Shown here in pieces: positions 42,307 through 51,069 of a stretch of DNA of 64,000 nucleotides. Where the stretch lies: assembly GCA_964579825.1 (NCBI GenBank), contig CAZOHT010000014.1:20217-84216 (forward strand). The letters run 5' to 3'. The notes under the pieces were generated by a model. The model was not told where the DNA came from, searched no databases, and saw only the letters and a list, made by a program, of their open reading frames with translations. Position 1 is the first letter of the stretch, and each line of letters opens with the position of its first letter. This DNA is from SPCO01 sp964579825 (GTDB lineage: Bacteria; Chloroflexota; Limnocylindria; Limnocylindrales; CSP1-4). The position numbers were made by a program, and so were the translations under genes.

Positions 42307-42990
42307 TTCCTGCTCGTAGCGCTTGCGGATGGCGTCTCGCCAGGCATCGCCGTAGGCGACCGACCAGTTGCGGTAGGACTCGCCGATCTCCCAGTCGATG
42401 ACCGACAACTTGTGGGTCGTGACGCAGGCCTCGTCGTCACAGGTGAAGCGGTAACTGAACTTCCACGGAATCTGCTCGAGGTCGCGGAGTTGTTTCGACG
42501 TCTCCGCGCCGAGGTCGAGGTTCTGCTGGAGGACGTAGGCCTTCTCCTTCGCGGTCCAGGGCTTCGCCTTCTCGATGACCAGTCCCCTGACTTCCTTGGG
42601 CCGGATCATCGCCAGGCTCGTCCCGTTCGCCGCCTGTGCCGCCTGCACCGCTTCAACCGACTTCATGGTGTCGGGCAGCAGGTCCATACGCCGCCGCCAG
42701 CCCTTGATATCCGCCGGCAGTGGCTCACCGATCAACGTGATGCTGTCCTGATCGATCCGCAGGCTCTCCGGTCTGAAGTCGCCCTTCTTCGGTTTCGACG
42801 CCTGGCATTCGATGATCTGGTACTTGGCGAACTGCTTCCCGGCCAGCCGCCGGAAGGTGATTGGGTACATGCGGACCCAGCGGCCGGTGGCGAGGTCGAC
42901 CCCTGCGCAGCAGACGGTTTCGCCGTAGGCATGGCTCGGGTTCGGGTAGGTCTTGACGACGACCAACAGACGCTTCTGTTCGTACGACAT
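42058..42990 (-). CDS. Protein of unknown function, downstream of the type III restriction genes
   Basis: 310 residues. The start KRLLVVVKTYPNPS, then TVCCAGVDLATGRWVRMYPITFRRL, and the middle SYRFTCDDEACVTTHKLSVIDWEIGE look well conserved, with cysteines that may bind zinc (CDDEAC). I know similar proteins only as hypothetical. It follows res by 11 bp, so it is likely part of the operon. The last 70 or so residues lie on the antisense of the DUF488 core. The true protein may once have ended near IIGLVRPPRPK, around 42235. Confidence 0.6.
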   Translation of the reverse strand: MSYEQKRLLVVVKTYPNPSHAYGETVCCAGVDLATGRWVRMYPITFRRLAGKQFAKYQIIECQASKPKKGDFRPESLRIDQDSITLIGEPLPADIKGWRRRMDLLPDTMKSVEAVQAAQAANGTSLAMIRPKEVRGLVIEKAKPWTAKEKAYVLQQNLDLGAETSKQLRDLEQIPWKFSYRFTCDDEACVTTHKLSVIDWEIGESYRNWSVAYGDAWRDAIRKRYEQELPARDLHFVLGNIAKRQHTFVIIGLVRPPRPKVGGGYIQESLDLMGQKRPVASVGVGLKTEKAGPLAGHDREETLEFFPDEG

Positions 42991-43001
42991 CGGGCCTCAA
43001 G

Positions 43002-45305
43002 TCACTTGTCGCGAAGGTCCGCGAGGAGGCCGGGCAGGTCATCGAAATGAACGGGCTTGGGTTCGGTGGCGCCCGAGGCCCGTACCAAGGTCCAGCCGTC
43101 CTTGGTTTCGGACCGATGCCAATCGGCGCTGATGCGACCGATGGTCACCAGGGCGATCTTCGGCTCATCGATCGAGAGCAACTTCCCGCGGACCTTGGCC
43201 TCAAGGATGTGGGCGCCGGTGGTGTCGATCGCCCAGCACGCTCCATCGACCCACCACAGGAAGTCCGGGTAGAAGGCCCCGGACGAGCCGACCTGTGTGG
43301 GAGTGACGATGCCGTAGCCGTTGAGTGACGCCCGGTCAAAGTTGCGAGCCCAGACGCCGTCGGAGGAGTCGAGCGCCCGGGCAAACTCCAGTTCCTCGCC
43401 GCGGAAGGCGCTGGGCGAGTTCGGGTACTGGACGTGAACCGAGTGCTGGAACCCGAACACCTCGGTCGTGCGCGGCACGAACGGCGCCGGCCGCCAGGCC
43501 GCCTCCGGGCGAGGATCACGGACGTACACTACCCGCGCCTCGTAGCCGTCGACGTACTCGCGCGCCAGGGCGGCAAGGGTCTGCTGCGCCTGGGAGTGGG
43601 CGCTGGCGGTCTGCGACCACATCGGGCCCGACAGCACCGCCGCTGCGTTCAGGGCCAAACGGGCCTGGCGGGAGAGGGCCCCGACGCGATCCAGGAAGAA
43701 CGCCAGGTTGCTCGACTGGATGTTCTGGCCCACTGCGGCGAAGGCTTGCTGAATCTCGCGGTCGTCGTCGCTCAGGTCGAACTCGAGCGCCCGCGCTTGA
43801 CCAGGTGCCGCCAGGTCGAGGGGGTCGAACTTGCGAATGCTCTCGCTCTTGAGACGCTCGAACAACGGCGCGAGGTTCTTGCCCGCGAGGGTCCAGATCG
43901 GGAGCGAGAGGTCCGGCAGGCCCTCGCGTAGCTCGATGGTCGGCAGCGCCGTCTTCTTGGTCTCGACCCGGATCGTCGGGCCGTCGTCGTCGCTCCCGTA
44001 GTTCGCGAGCATGCTCTTCTGGAGGTCGCGGACGATGCCATCGAACTTCTCGTTTGGCGACGAGACGAAGAGGTGGGCGCTGTTGAGCGACTTGGCCACG
44101 AAGTGGCGACCCTGCGGTTGGCGGACGACGCGGCCCAACAGCTGACTGATCCGCAGGGCAGAGGCCGTATCGCCGTCGAAGTAGGCGACGTACGCCTCCG
44201 GGTCGTCCCAGCCCTCCTGCAGTTGCTTGTTGAAGATGACGTGTCGATGGCGCGGCCGAAGGGCGCTGAACTCGGTGATACGCTCGGCCTCCTCAGGCAG
44301 TTCGGTGGTTGCAGTGGCCACCGCGATGGCGCTTGCCGGGACGCCATGGCCCCGCAAGGCATTCCAGATCACGACCGGCCGCGGCTCGCCCTTCTCGCCC
44401 TTCTTCAGGTTGCTCTGCTCGACGATGTAGAGCGCCCGCGGTCGCAGCTGCACGTTCTCGGCGGCAATGGTCGCGTCGAGTTGGTCCAGGCGGCTGGCGA
44501 CGTACGGGATCTTCGACGGCTCATCGAGATCGAGATCCTCAACCAGGATGGTGGTCTTCAGGAGTCCGGCGGCTGCCACCTCGGCGGTGTTGATCCGGAC
44601 TCGAGCCCGCTCGGCGATCGGCTCGAAGACTTCGTCCGCCTTCAGCGCTGCACGCAGCGTTCGGATCCGCTCGGACGGGACCGGCGTCGCGGTCGCCGCG
44701 AAGATGCCAGCCGGGTTGAGGTCGATCAGTTGATCCAACTGGACAGCGGTCTGGCCGTGGCCTTCGTCATAGACGACCCACAGTGGCCTGGCCCGTGCAG
44801 CTCGGTCGCCGAGCATCTCCCAGGGCGAGGTCGGGATGCCGAGATCAGCACGCGGGCGATGCAGGCTCAGTTTGGCGGATTCGGTGTTCTTGGCGATGTC
44901 GGCCGAGTTCCAGGAGGCCACCGTCTGCACCCAGATGGACGTGCCCTCGGTGTCCTCGAGCAGAGCGCGCCATTCGGCCGGCCCGGGCATCTCGCCGATG
45001 ATCCTGGCGCCGTCCGGCAGGAACGGCCGATAGACGCCATTCAGTTTTTCGATCGTCTGCGCGACCAGGAACGAGGACTTGGTGGTCCAGAAAACGATCG
45101 ACGGCCCGAGGCCGCCGATGACATCGGCAAGGATCGGAGTCTTGCCGGCGCCGGTAATGGCGGTCAGTTCCGCCAGCAGCGGGATGACCTGGGTGCGGCT
45201 TGCCTTGGCTGGTCCGTGCTGGGCGACCGCGTTGACCCAGTCAATGGCCGCCTCTCGCAACTGTTCGACCGCCACCTTCTGGAAGTCGCGCAGTTCGAAA
45301 CTCAC
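43002..45305 (-). CDS. res: Type III restriction enzyme Res-like helicase/nuclease
   Basis: 767 residues. Helicase motif I ELTAITGAGKTPILAD, motif II VVYDEGHGQ (DEGH instead of DEAD), motif III ATATPVPSERI and motif VI region RISQLLGRVVRQPQGR. A C-terminal segment with GSSGAFYPDFLWWVDGACWAIDTTGAHILEAK looks like a PD-(D/E)XK nuclease core. With the Mod subunit it would cut foreign DNA after translocation. It overlaps mod by ATGA. Confidence 0.85.
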   Translation of the reverse strand: MSFELRDFQKVAVEQLREAAIDWVNAVAQHGPAKASRTQVIPLLAELTAITGAGKTPILADVIGGLGPSIVFWTTKSSFLVAQTIEKLNGVYRPFLPDGARIIGEMPGPAEWRALLEDTEGTSIWVQTVASWNSADIAKNTESAKLSLHRPRADLGIPTSPWEMLGDRAARARPLWVVYDEGHGQTAVQLDQLIDLNPAGIFAATATPVPSERIRTLRAALKADEVFEPIAERARVRINTAEVAAAGLLKTTILVEDLDLDEPSKIPYVASRLDQLDATIAAENVQLRPRALYIVEQSNLKKGEKGEPRPVVIWNALRGHGVPASAIAVATATTELPEEAERITEFSALRPRHRHVIFNKQLQEGWDDPEAYVAYFDGDTASALRISQLLGRVVRQPQGRHFVAKSLNSAHLFVSSPNEKFDGIVRDLQKSMLANYGSDDDGPTIRVETKKTALPTIELREGLPDLSLPIWTLAGKNLAPLFERLKSESIRKFDPLDLAAPGQARALEFDLSDDDREIQQAFAAVGQNIQSSNLAFFLDRVGALSRQARLALNAAAVLSGPMWSQTASAHSQAQQTLAALAREYVDGYEARVVYVRDPRPEAAWRPAPFVPRTTEVFGFQHSVHVQYPNSPSAFRGEELEFARALDSSDGVWARNFDRASLNGYGIVTPTQVGSSGAFYPDFLWWVDGACWAIDTTGAHILEAKVRGKLLSIDEPKIALVTIGRISADWHRSETKDGWTLVRASGATEPKPVHFDDLPGLLADLRDK

Positions 45306-47062
45306 CGCCGCAGCCCTCGTCCAACCGACAGGTTTGCCAGCAACTCCTCCGGGATCTGGAAGAACGAGAAGCCGTCACTCTCGAGGACCTCGCAGGCTGA
45401 GCCGTAGACCCGAAGCGGACGGGCGAGACCGAGGCCATCTGCTTCGAGAAACATCTCGCGCAGGTCTGCGGCGGTTACCGCCTCGCCGTCGATGCTGTAG
45501 CCGAGGCAGATGGCCTGGCGACGGCTGTTGGCGCCGATCACCCACTTTCCGTCGATCGGCTTGATCCCGACGCCGCGGCCGCTCGCGTCCGCCTGGCGGA
45601 TGGCCTCGATCACCGTATGCCGCTGGAAGGTGGCGAATGCCTCACGATCGATCTGCTCGCCCAACCTGAGGAACGAGAAGCCACCCGGGAGGCCCTCCAC
45701 CGTGCGAGCCCGCCGCAGTCGCTCCGCCGTCAGCGTCGTGGCGTACTGGTCGCTTGGGTTGCCCTCCTCAATCATGATGAAACGCCGGGTTCCACCGTCA
45801 CGCTTGTTTAGCCGCATGACCGCGTGGGCGGTCGTGCCCGACCCGGCAAAGGCGTCAAGCACTAGGGCGTCCTTGGGGGCTGCGAACGACAGCAGGTACT
45901 CCTCGAGCGCGACCGGCTTCGGGTTCTTGAATACCGCGGGGTTCTCGGGAAACAAACGAGCGATGTCGTACGAGGCGGTCCGGTTGTCCATTTCGATGAA
46001 CGCTTTCAGACGCTCCGGCTGGTCTTCCTTCAGGTAGTACTTGAGCCCGGGCTGCTTGGTGTGATCCTTGGGCCATGTGATCATGTCGTCGGCAATCAGG
46101 CGTTCCATCGAGTCCGGCGGGAAACGCCAGCCCAGCAACGGCACCTTGACCGGCTGCTTGGTCACGGGATGCTCGACGTCGTAGTAGTAACCGCGCTTGC
46201 CGGGGTTGCCGAGGTTCCCGTCAGGCTGGTATGGACCGCGCGCGTCCACCTCTGTCTTGCGCCCGAGGGAGTTCGGCAACTCGGCCTTGTGCGCCTTCAC
46301 CCAGGCGCGCCATCGCGTCTGAAGTTCTTCTGGATCTGCGGACTCGGCCTTGAGGCGCTCGAACTCGGTCGTCATCAGCGTAACGAGGTCGTGAACCTGC
46401 CCCTTCCAGACCGACGGGACGCTGTCCTTGTCCTTGGCGTAGACCACGATGTACTCGTGCTCAATGACGATCTGGCTCGGGTTGTTGTCGGTCGACCCCT
46501 TCCAGACGATGGTCCCCAGCCAGTTGTCGGCGTCGAAGATCTCCTCCATGAGGAGCAGCAGACGCGGCAGTTCGATGTCGTTGATGTGCACGAAGATCAC
46601 GCCGTGGGCCGCCATGAGTTCCTTGATGAGCCACAGCGTCGGAGCCATTTGGTTCAGCCACTTGGTGTGCTTGCCGCCGTCCTCGGCCTTGACGAAGTCG
46701 CCTCGCGCCTGGTCGGCGTCAGGATCGTGGAAGCGAGCGTCGTCGTAACGAAAATCGTTCTTGCCGGTGTTGTACGGCACATCGATGATCACCACATCGA
46801 CCTGGCTCTGGTACTGGGCGAACAGCGACACCATCGCCTGGCGGTTGTCGCCCTCAATGACCAGGTTGCCGGGATCCTCGTCGGTCGGGTCGCTGGCCTC
46901 GGGGACCGGCACGAAGACCCGCGGCGTTGGTACGGCCGCCCTGAACCCTTTCCGTCCCGCCCAGGAGAGAAAGACCCCGTCCTCGGTCGACCCCGTTCCG
47001 AAATCGTCCTGTGTTCCGGCAGCGCTATCGCTCGCCGGCACTGGCTTGTCCTTTGAAGTCAT
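45302..47062 (-). CDS. mod: Type III Mod-like adenine DNA methyltransferase
   Basis: 586 residues. Motif IV region VDVVIIDVPYNTGKNDF is near residue 94, where the usual DPPY is DVPY. Motif I DAFAGSGTTAHAVMRL is near residue 400, the beta-class order. The central part is the target-recognition region. It modifies host sites and guides Res. The start ATG at 47062 is preferred over the TTG codon just before it. About 160 bp separate it from the Shedu-like gene upstream, on the same strand. Confidence 0.85.
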   Translation of the reverse strand: MTSKDKPVPASDSAAGTQDDFGTGSTEDGVFLSWAGRKGFRAAVPTPRVFVPVPEASDPTDEDPGNLVIEGDNRQAMVSLFAQYQSQVDVVIIDVPYNTGKNDFRYDDARFHDPDADQARGDFVKAEDGGKHTKWLNQMAPTLWLIKELMAAHGVIFVHINDIELPRLLLLMEEIFDADNWLGTIVWKGSTDNNPSQIVIEHEYIVVYAKDKDSVPSVWKGQVHDLVTLMTTEFERLKAESADPEELQTRWRAWVKAHKAELPNSLGRKTEVDARGPYQPDGNLGNPGKRGYYYDVEHPVTKQPVKVPLLGWRFPPDSMERLIADDMITWPKDHTKQPGLKYYLKEDQPERLKAFIEMDNRTASYDIARLFPENPAVFKNPKPVALEEYLLSFAAPKDALVLDAFAGSGTTAHAVMRLNKRDGGTRRFIMIEEGNPSDQYATTLTAERLRRARTVEGLPGGFSFLRLGEQIDREAFATFQRHTVIEAIRQADASGRGVGIKPIDGKWVIGANSRRQAICLGYSIDGEAVTAADLREMFLEADGLGLARPLRVYGSACEVLESDGFSFFQIPEELLANLSVGRGLRR

Positions 47063-47227
47063 CAATGAAAGCCTATTCCACGCATCTGGGCGTCGTTCGG
47101 GAACAGGCTGCGCTTACGTGAGTTGGCATGTGGGCGGCATCGCATTCGCGATCGCTCGCGACGGGTCTCGGCCCTGCCTGACTCACCTCGATCCAGGCTG
47201 GCGTTGCGAGAGACGATCTGCCTGCCC

Positions 47228-48496
47228 TCAGAACGGCAGGTCATCTGGTTCGGTGGAAGTGTTGTCTCGACTGAACGGGTCGAAGACGTCGTAGTTCGGA
47301 TCGTCATCCGGCGATTCACTGTCCTCGACTACGTCCCCTAGTGGCTTTCCGCTGGCGTCCTTATCGGCTCGCTCGACCAAGAATCTCGCACGGTCCCGAA
47401 GCTCGTCGTACGTGATCACCTGAGGATTCCAAAGGTTCTGACGGAATCGCTCAAACGTCCGCACCTTGGTCTTTCTGTCCAGCTGGCGCATGTGCCCGAT
47501 CACGAGGATGCCCGTCGGCTGAACGGTGACTACCCCTGTCTCGTCACTCCACTCCTCGTTCTCGTCTTGCGCGGCGGCTCGGGTCCAGGCCTCGACATTG
47601 GCCTGCATCTGAGAGGTCCCATTGGCTAGCTCTTCGCCGATCTCCCACGCGCCGTTCCGATACTTCTTCTTGCCCAGGAGTTCCGTGTCTGGGGTCTTGA
47701 TCTCGACGAGCACAGAGAAGCGCACGTCGCCCGACGAGGCCAGGAGGAAGTCGCCCTTCTGCCCACCCTTGCCGGTCACGTTGGTACCGCCGACATTCGG
47801 CTGGACGACCTCGGTGACAAGGAACCGGTAATCGAGGCCATGACCAAAGATCCAGTCGTTGCGCTTGAAGAACGCCTGCCAATCATTCTCCGTCCACGAG
47901 TCTCCCGGGCGCAGGTGGGCCTCGAACTCCTTGAGCGCGGCAGCCTTGAGTTCGTAGTCCTTCTTGAGTAGGACGACCATCTCGAAGCCCGCACCAGCTT
48001 CGAGTTCTGAAACCGCGGTCATGAACGCCTCCTGACCGTGCCGCTCGATCAGGGCCTTGAGCGCTTCGGTCGCGCCACCCGTAGCGACGATCGTGGACTT
48101 GTCCGCCATGACATAGCTGCGCTTGCCAGCGCGGACGCCCTGAGCGCCTATTCCGTACAGCCTCTCTAGCCCCTTGTAGAGGGCGAGGGTCTCGTTCGTG
48201 TCGAGCGGAAGTCGGATTGCTTCACCAGCATTCAGCTTGTGCAGGAGGAACGGAGTTTCGTCCCAGGTACCCTCGACTTTGCCCCGGCGTTGATGATGAA
48301 GGGTGATCTCGACGGTAGCTTCTTCGCCTTCCTTGCGGTCGACGGTCATGTAGTAGAAACCACGTCGAACGAGCCGGCCCTCTTCGTCTGGCCGGATGCT
48401 CAGCCACTTGATCTCGCCCTCGCCGACGCCCCACGGCTTGCCGTCAACGACGTATGACTCGGGGACCTCTGACCCCTCGTTCGGATCGTCGCTCAT
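47228..48496 (-). CDS. Shedu-like (DUF4263) anti-phage nuclease
   Basis: 422 residues. The C-terminal domain starts near WQAFFKRNDWIFGHGLDYRFLV and holds the PD-(D/E)XK core GDFLLASSG then FSVLVEIKTPDTELLG (Asp, Glu and Lys of the D..ExK site), followed by YRNGAWEIGEELANGTSQ; this is the DUF4263 pattern of SduA. The N-terminal 200 residues are beta-rich and presumably sense or regulate. Shedu proteins act alone as defence nucleases. It lies upstream of the mod-res pair. Confidence 0.8.
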   Translation of the reverse strand: MSDDPNEGSEVPESYVVDGKPWGVGEGEIKWLSIRPDEEGRLVRRGFYYMTVDRKEGEEATVEITLHHQRRGKVEGTWDETPFLLHKLNAGEAIRLPLDTNETLALYKGLERLYGIGAQGVRAGKRSYVMADKSTIVATGGATEALKALIERHGQEAFMTAVSELEAGAGFEMVVLLKKDYELKAAALKEFEAHLRPGDSWTENDWQAFFKRNDWIFGHGLDYRFLVTEVVQPNVGGTNVTGKGGQKGDFLLASSGDVRFSVLVEIKTPDTELLGKKKYRNGAWEIGEELANGTSQMQANVEAWTRAAAQDENEEWSDETGVVTVQPTGILVIGHMRQLDRKTKVRTFERFRQNLWNPQVITYDELRDRARFLVERADKDASGKPLGDVVEDSESPDDDPNYDVFDPFSRDNTSTEPDDLPF

Positions 48497-48655
48497 GTCG
48501 ATTGCAGCATGCGCAGATCAGCCCCCAGCTTGAGCGGTGGTGAGTCGGCAATCGTAGCCCTCGACGAAATGAGAGTCCCAGTGCGCAGAGTGGCGTCACG
48601 TGGGGGTGACGGTTCGCCCCGCCGTTTCAATGCAGGCCGGCCTAGGATGACCGCG

Positions 48656-49639
48656 ATGCATCTCTTCCTCGACACCAACATCTACCTAGGCGTCTACAAG
48701 CTGTCAGGCGACGACCTCGAGGAGCTTCGCAAACTCGCGGTCACCGTTCGATCTGGCGACACGGTGCTCTATCTCACCGGGCACGGGCAGGATGAGTTCC
48801 GTCGGAACCGTGCCGGGATCATTGCCGAGTCCCTCAGGATCGTCGAGACCGCCCCGGTGCCCAAGGCGTACCCGCAGCTGATGAGGAACTTGGACGGCTT
48901 CGCCCAACTGCGAGAGACGTTCACATCATTTGAGCGTCAGCGCGCCGATCTGCTCGAGGAGGCCAGAACCGTTGCACTTCGGCAGGAGCTTCAGGCGGAT
49001 GGACTCGTCCAAGAACTCTTCGGGATCGCCCAACAGATTCTGGAAACGGACGAGATCTCGAGGGCTGCGCACGATCGTCACCTCCGCGGCAATCCGCCCG
49101 GCAAGAAGGATTCGATTGGGGATGCGTTGAACTGGGAGTGTCTCCTCGTCGCAGTGCCCGACGGGGAGGACCTAATGCTGGTAACGGCCGACAAGGACTA
49201 CGTCTCCAAGTTGGACGGCACCACGCTCGACGCGTTCCTCGTTGAGGAGTGGCGGGATCGGAAGGGCTCCACGATCACAGTTCATGAAAGCCTAACGGCC
49301 CTCTTCAAGGCCCACTATCCGAACATCCGACTAGCGGCTGATTTGGAACGGAACCTCGCAATCGAGGAACTGATCACCAGCGGCAACTTCCGCTCAACGC
49401 ATCTGGCGATCCAGCGTCTATCGGCATTTGCCGACTTCACGCCCGAGGAGGCGCAGACTCTCGTCGAGGCTGCCAACAGCAACTCGCAGATCCGCCAAAT
49501 CCTCGAGGACCCGGATGTCCGCACGTTCTACTCGGCGATTGTGGAACGATTCCGAGACGGGCTCCCACCCGCGGACTTGGCCAATCTCCTTACCGCGATG
49601 CAGGGACCAGCGGCAGGCGCCACCATCGATGAGGACTGA
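48656..49639 (+). CDS. PIN-domain protein
   Basis: 327 residues. The PIN acidic residues appear in LFLDTNIYLG at the start, TGHGQDEFRRN, KKDSIGDALNWECLL and LVTADKDYVSK. This resembles the DUF4935-type PIN proteins found in defence regions. It probably cleaves RNA. The C-terminal part (about residues 205-327) is helical. AGGA lies seven bases before the ATG at 48656; the ATG at 48647 is possible. No antitoxin is beside it. Confidence 0.75.
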   Translation: MHLFLDTNIYLGVYKLSGDDLEELRKLAVTVRSGDTVLYLTGHGQDEFRRNRAGIIAESLRIVETAPVPKAYPQLMRNLDGFAQLRETFTSFERQRADLLEEARTVALRQELQADGLVQELFGIAQQILETDEISRAAHDRHLRGNPPGKKDSIGDALNWECLLVAVPDGEDLMLVTADKDYVSKLDGTTLDAFLVEEWRDRKGSTITVHESLTALFKAHYPNIRLAADLERNLAIEELITSGNFRSTHLAIQRLSAFADFTPEEAQTLVEAANSNSQIRQILEDPDVRTFYSAIVERFRDGLPPADLANLLTAMQGPAAGATIDED

Positions 49640-49744
49640 GCGGGTGCTTGCGGCCGTCGGCCGACGCTCGGCCATGACAGATCGCCGTTTGCGCGACTTG
49701 CCTATCCGGGCGAAACGGAGCCAGCGGGAGTAATCGAGCGCTCT

Positions 49745-50137
49745 ATGAGTCACCAGGTGGTCGCGATCATCGAGGCCAACGCCGATCTTGTCCGCCTCAA
49801 CCTCGATGCAGTTTCCGGACGACGCAAAGACTGCCGTCATGCCTTTGGGAGTTGGCAGAGAGTGCTCATTCTGCACCGGCTTGCCGTCAAGACGGCCGGC
49901 GGCGAAGGGGTCGACGATGGCGACTACTCGTCCGACTATCGCTACGTCCCACTCGACCGGCGGAGCGGATACCGAGATGCCCTCGACGACCTCGTCCATC
50001 GCCACTATTGGCTCGAGATTGGGCCGGAACGGCTGATCTTCGACCCTACCGCCCACCAGTTCGATGAGAAGGGCGGCGTATCGCTCGACCGATACACGCT
50101 GGATGGCCAACCGGTCCCTGTCTCACGGGCTCGGTGA
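49745..50137 (+). CDS. Hypothetical protein
   Basis: 130 residues, soluble, with an even alpha/beta composition: VVAIIEANADLVRLNLDAVSGRRKDCRHAF, then VLILHRLAVKTAG and HYWLEIGPERLIFDPTAHQFDEKGGV. No recognised motif. The late part hints at a papain-like or transglutaminase-related strand pattern (LEIG..LIFDPTA), but the catalytic set is not clear. It lies between the PIN and the restriction-like gene. Confidence 0.5.
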   Translation: MSHQVVAIIEANADLVRLNLDAVSGRRKDCRHAFGSWQRVLILHRLAVKTAGGEGVDDGDYSSDYRYVPLDRRSGYRDALDDLVHRHYWLEIGPERLIFDPTAHQFDEKGGVSLDRYTLDGQPVPVSRAR

Positions 50138-50200
50138 TGATCGGCGCCAAGGGATTGCCCCAAAGGGGACGGGCGGAACCGATGCAAGTACCCTCCGCCC

Positions 50201-51034
50201 ATGACATTCGGTTCCACGGACCTGCGCGCGGCCAAGCCTGAGGATCTCCTCGCGCTCTTCGCGCGGATCGTCGACGAGTTGCTGAGTCAAGGTGTCGTGC
50301 GGAGCACGAACAACCCGGTCGCAGACTACAGCGAGTACCTAACGGCACGTGCCTTCGGGCTAACACTGGTTGCGAACTCGTCAATCGGTTTTGATGCCAT
50401 CAGCGACGACGACGTCCGCTATCAGGTCAAGGCCCGACGGCTCACGGATCGCAACACCTCGCGCCAGCTCGGGTTCATACGCGGCCTCGACAAGGACGAA
50501 GATCCGTTTGACGTCCTTGTCGGGATCCTGTTCAACGCTGACTTCAGCGTTCTGCGGGCGGCCTTGGTCCCGATGGAAGTTGTTCGTACTCGCGCCGCGC
50601 GCGTCGACTACGTCAACGCGTGGCGAATCGTCTTGAATGACGTCGTTTGGTCGGTCCCCGGCGTCGAGGACGTCACAGATCGGATCCGTTCCGCTGCCGC
50701 CACTCCTGCCTCGCGGCCGGCACTCGTGCAGGCGACGCAGCCGGTCCCGTCGCCGATCACGACCGACAATCCCACATGGACCCTCGCCCTTGACCGATAT
50801 CGGACGCCGCGCATTCTCCGAACTCGCGCACGTGGGAGCGAGTTCCGAGTCGAGGCGGGCGGCGGCGGGCTCATCGTCACCCCGAGTACGGGCCGACCGC
50901 GACGGATCTTCGCGGCCGAGTTCGTCGCGGTTGAACCGATCAGGGGTTCGGCGACGCGCCAAGACCTCCAGGCCATTACGTTCAACAGCTCCTACCTCGA
51001 GGCGATCCTGACCGACCTGCGTTCGGCCGGCTAG
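50201..51034 (+). CDS. PD-(D/E)XK-like protein, possible restriction endonuclease
   Basis: 277 residues. The N-terminal half reads DYSEYLTARAFGLTLVANSSIGFDAISDDDVRYQVKARRL, with Glu, Asp and QxK spaced as in PD-(D/E)XK enzymes; several DUF6998-like predicted nucleases have this form. A variable linker and a C-terminal domain (RIFAAEFVAVEP) follow. No methyltransferase gene accompanies it. It is 35 bp upstream of the tandem GIY-YIG gene, so the two may work together. Confidence 0.6.
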   Translation: MTFGSTDLRAAKPEDLLALFARIVDELLSQGVVRSTNNPVADYSEYLTARAFGLTLVANSSIGFDAISDDDVRYQVKARRLTDRNTSRQLGFIRGLDKDEDPFDVLVGILFNADFSVLRAALVPMEVVRTRAARVDYVNAWRIVLNDVVWSVPGVEDVTDRIRSAAATPASRPALVQATQPVPSPITTDNPTWTLALDRYRTPRILRTRARGSEFRVEAGGGGLIVTPSTGRPRRIFAAEFVAVEPIRGSATRQDLQAITFNSSYLEAILTDLRSAG

Positions 51035-51069
51035 GTGTGCAGCCGACTGGACGAGGAAGGGACGACAAC

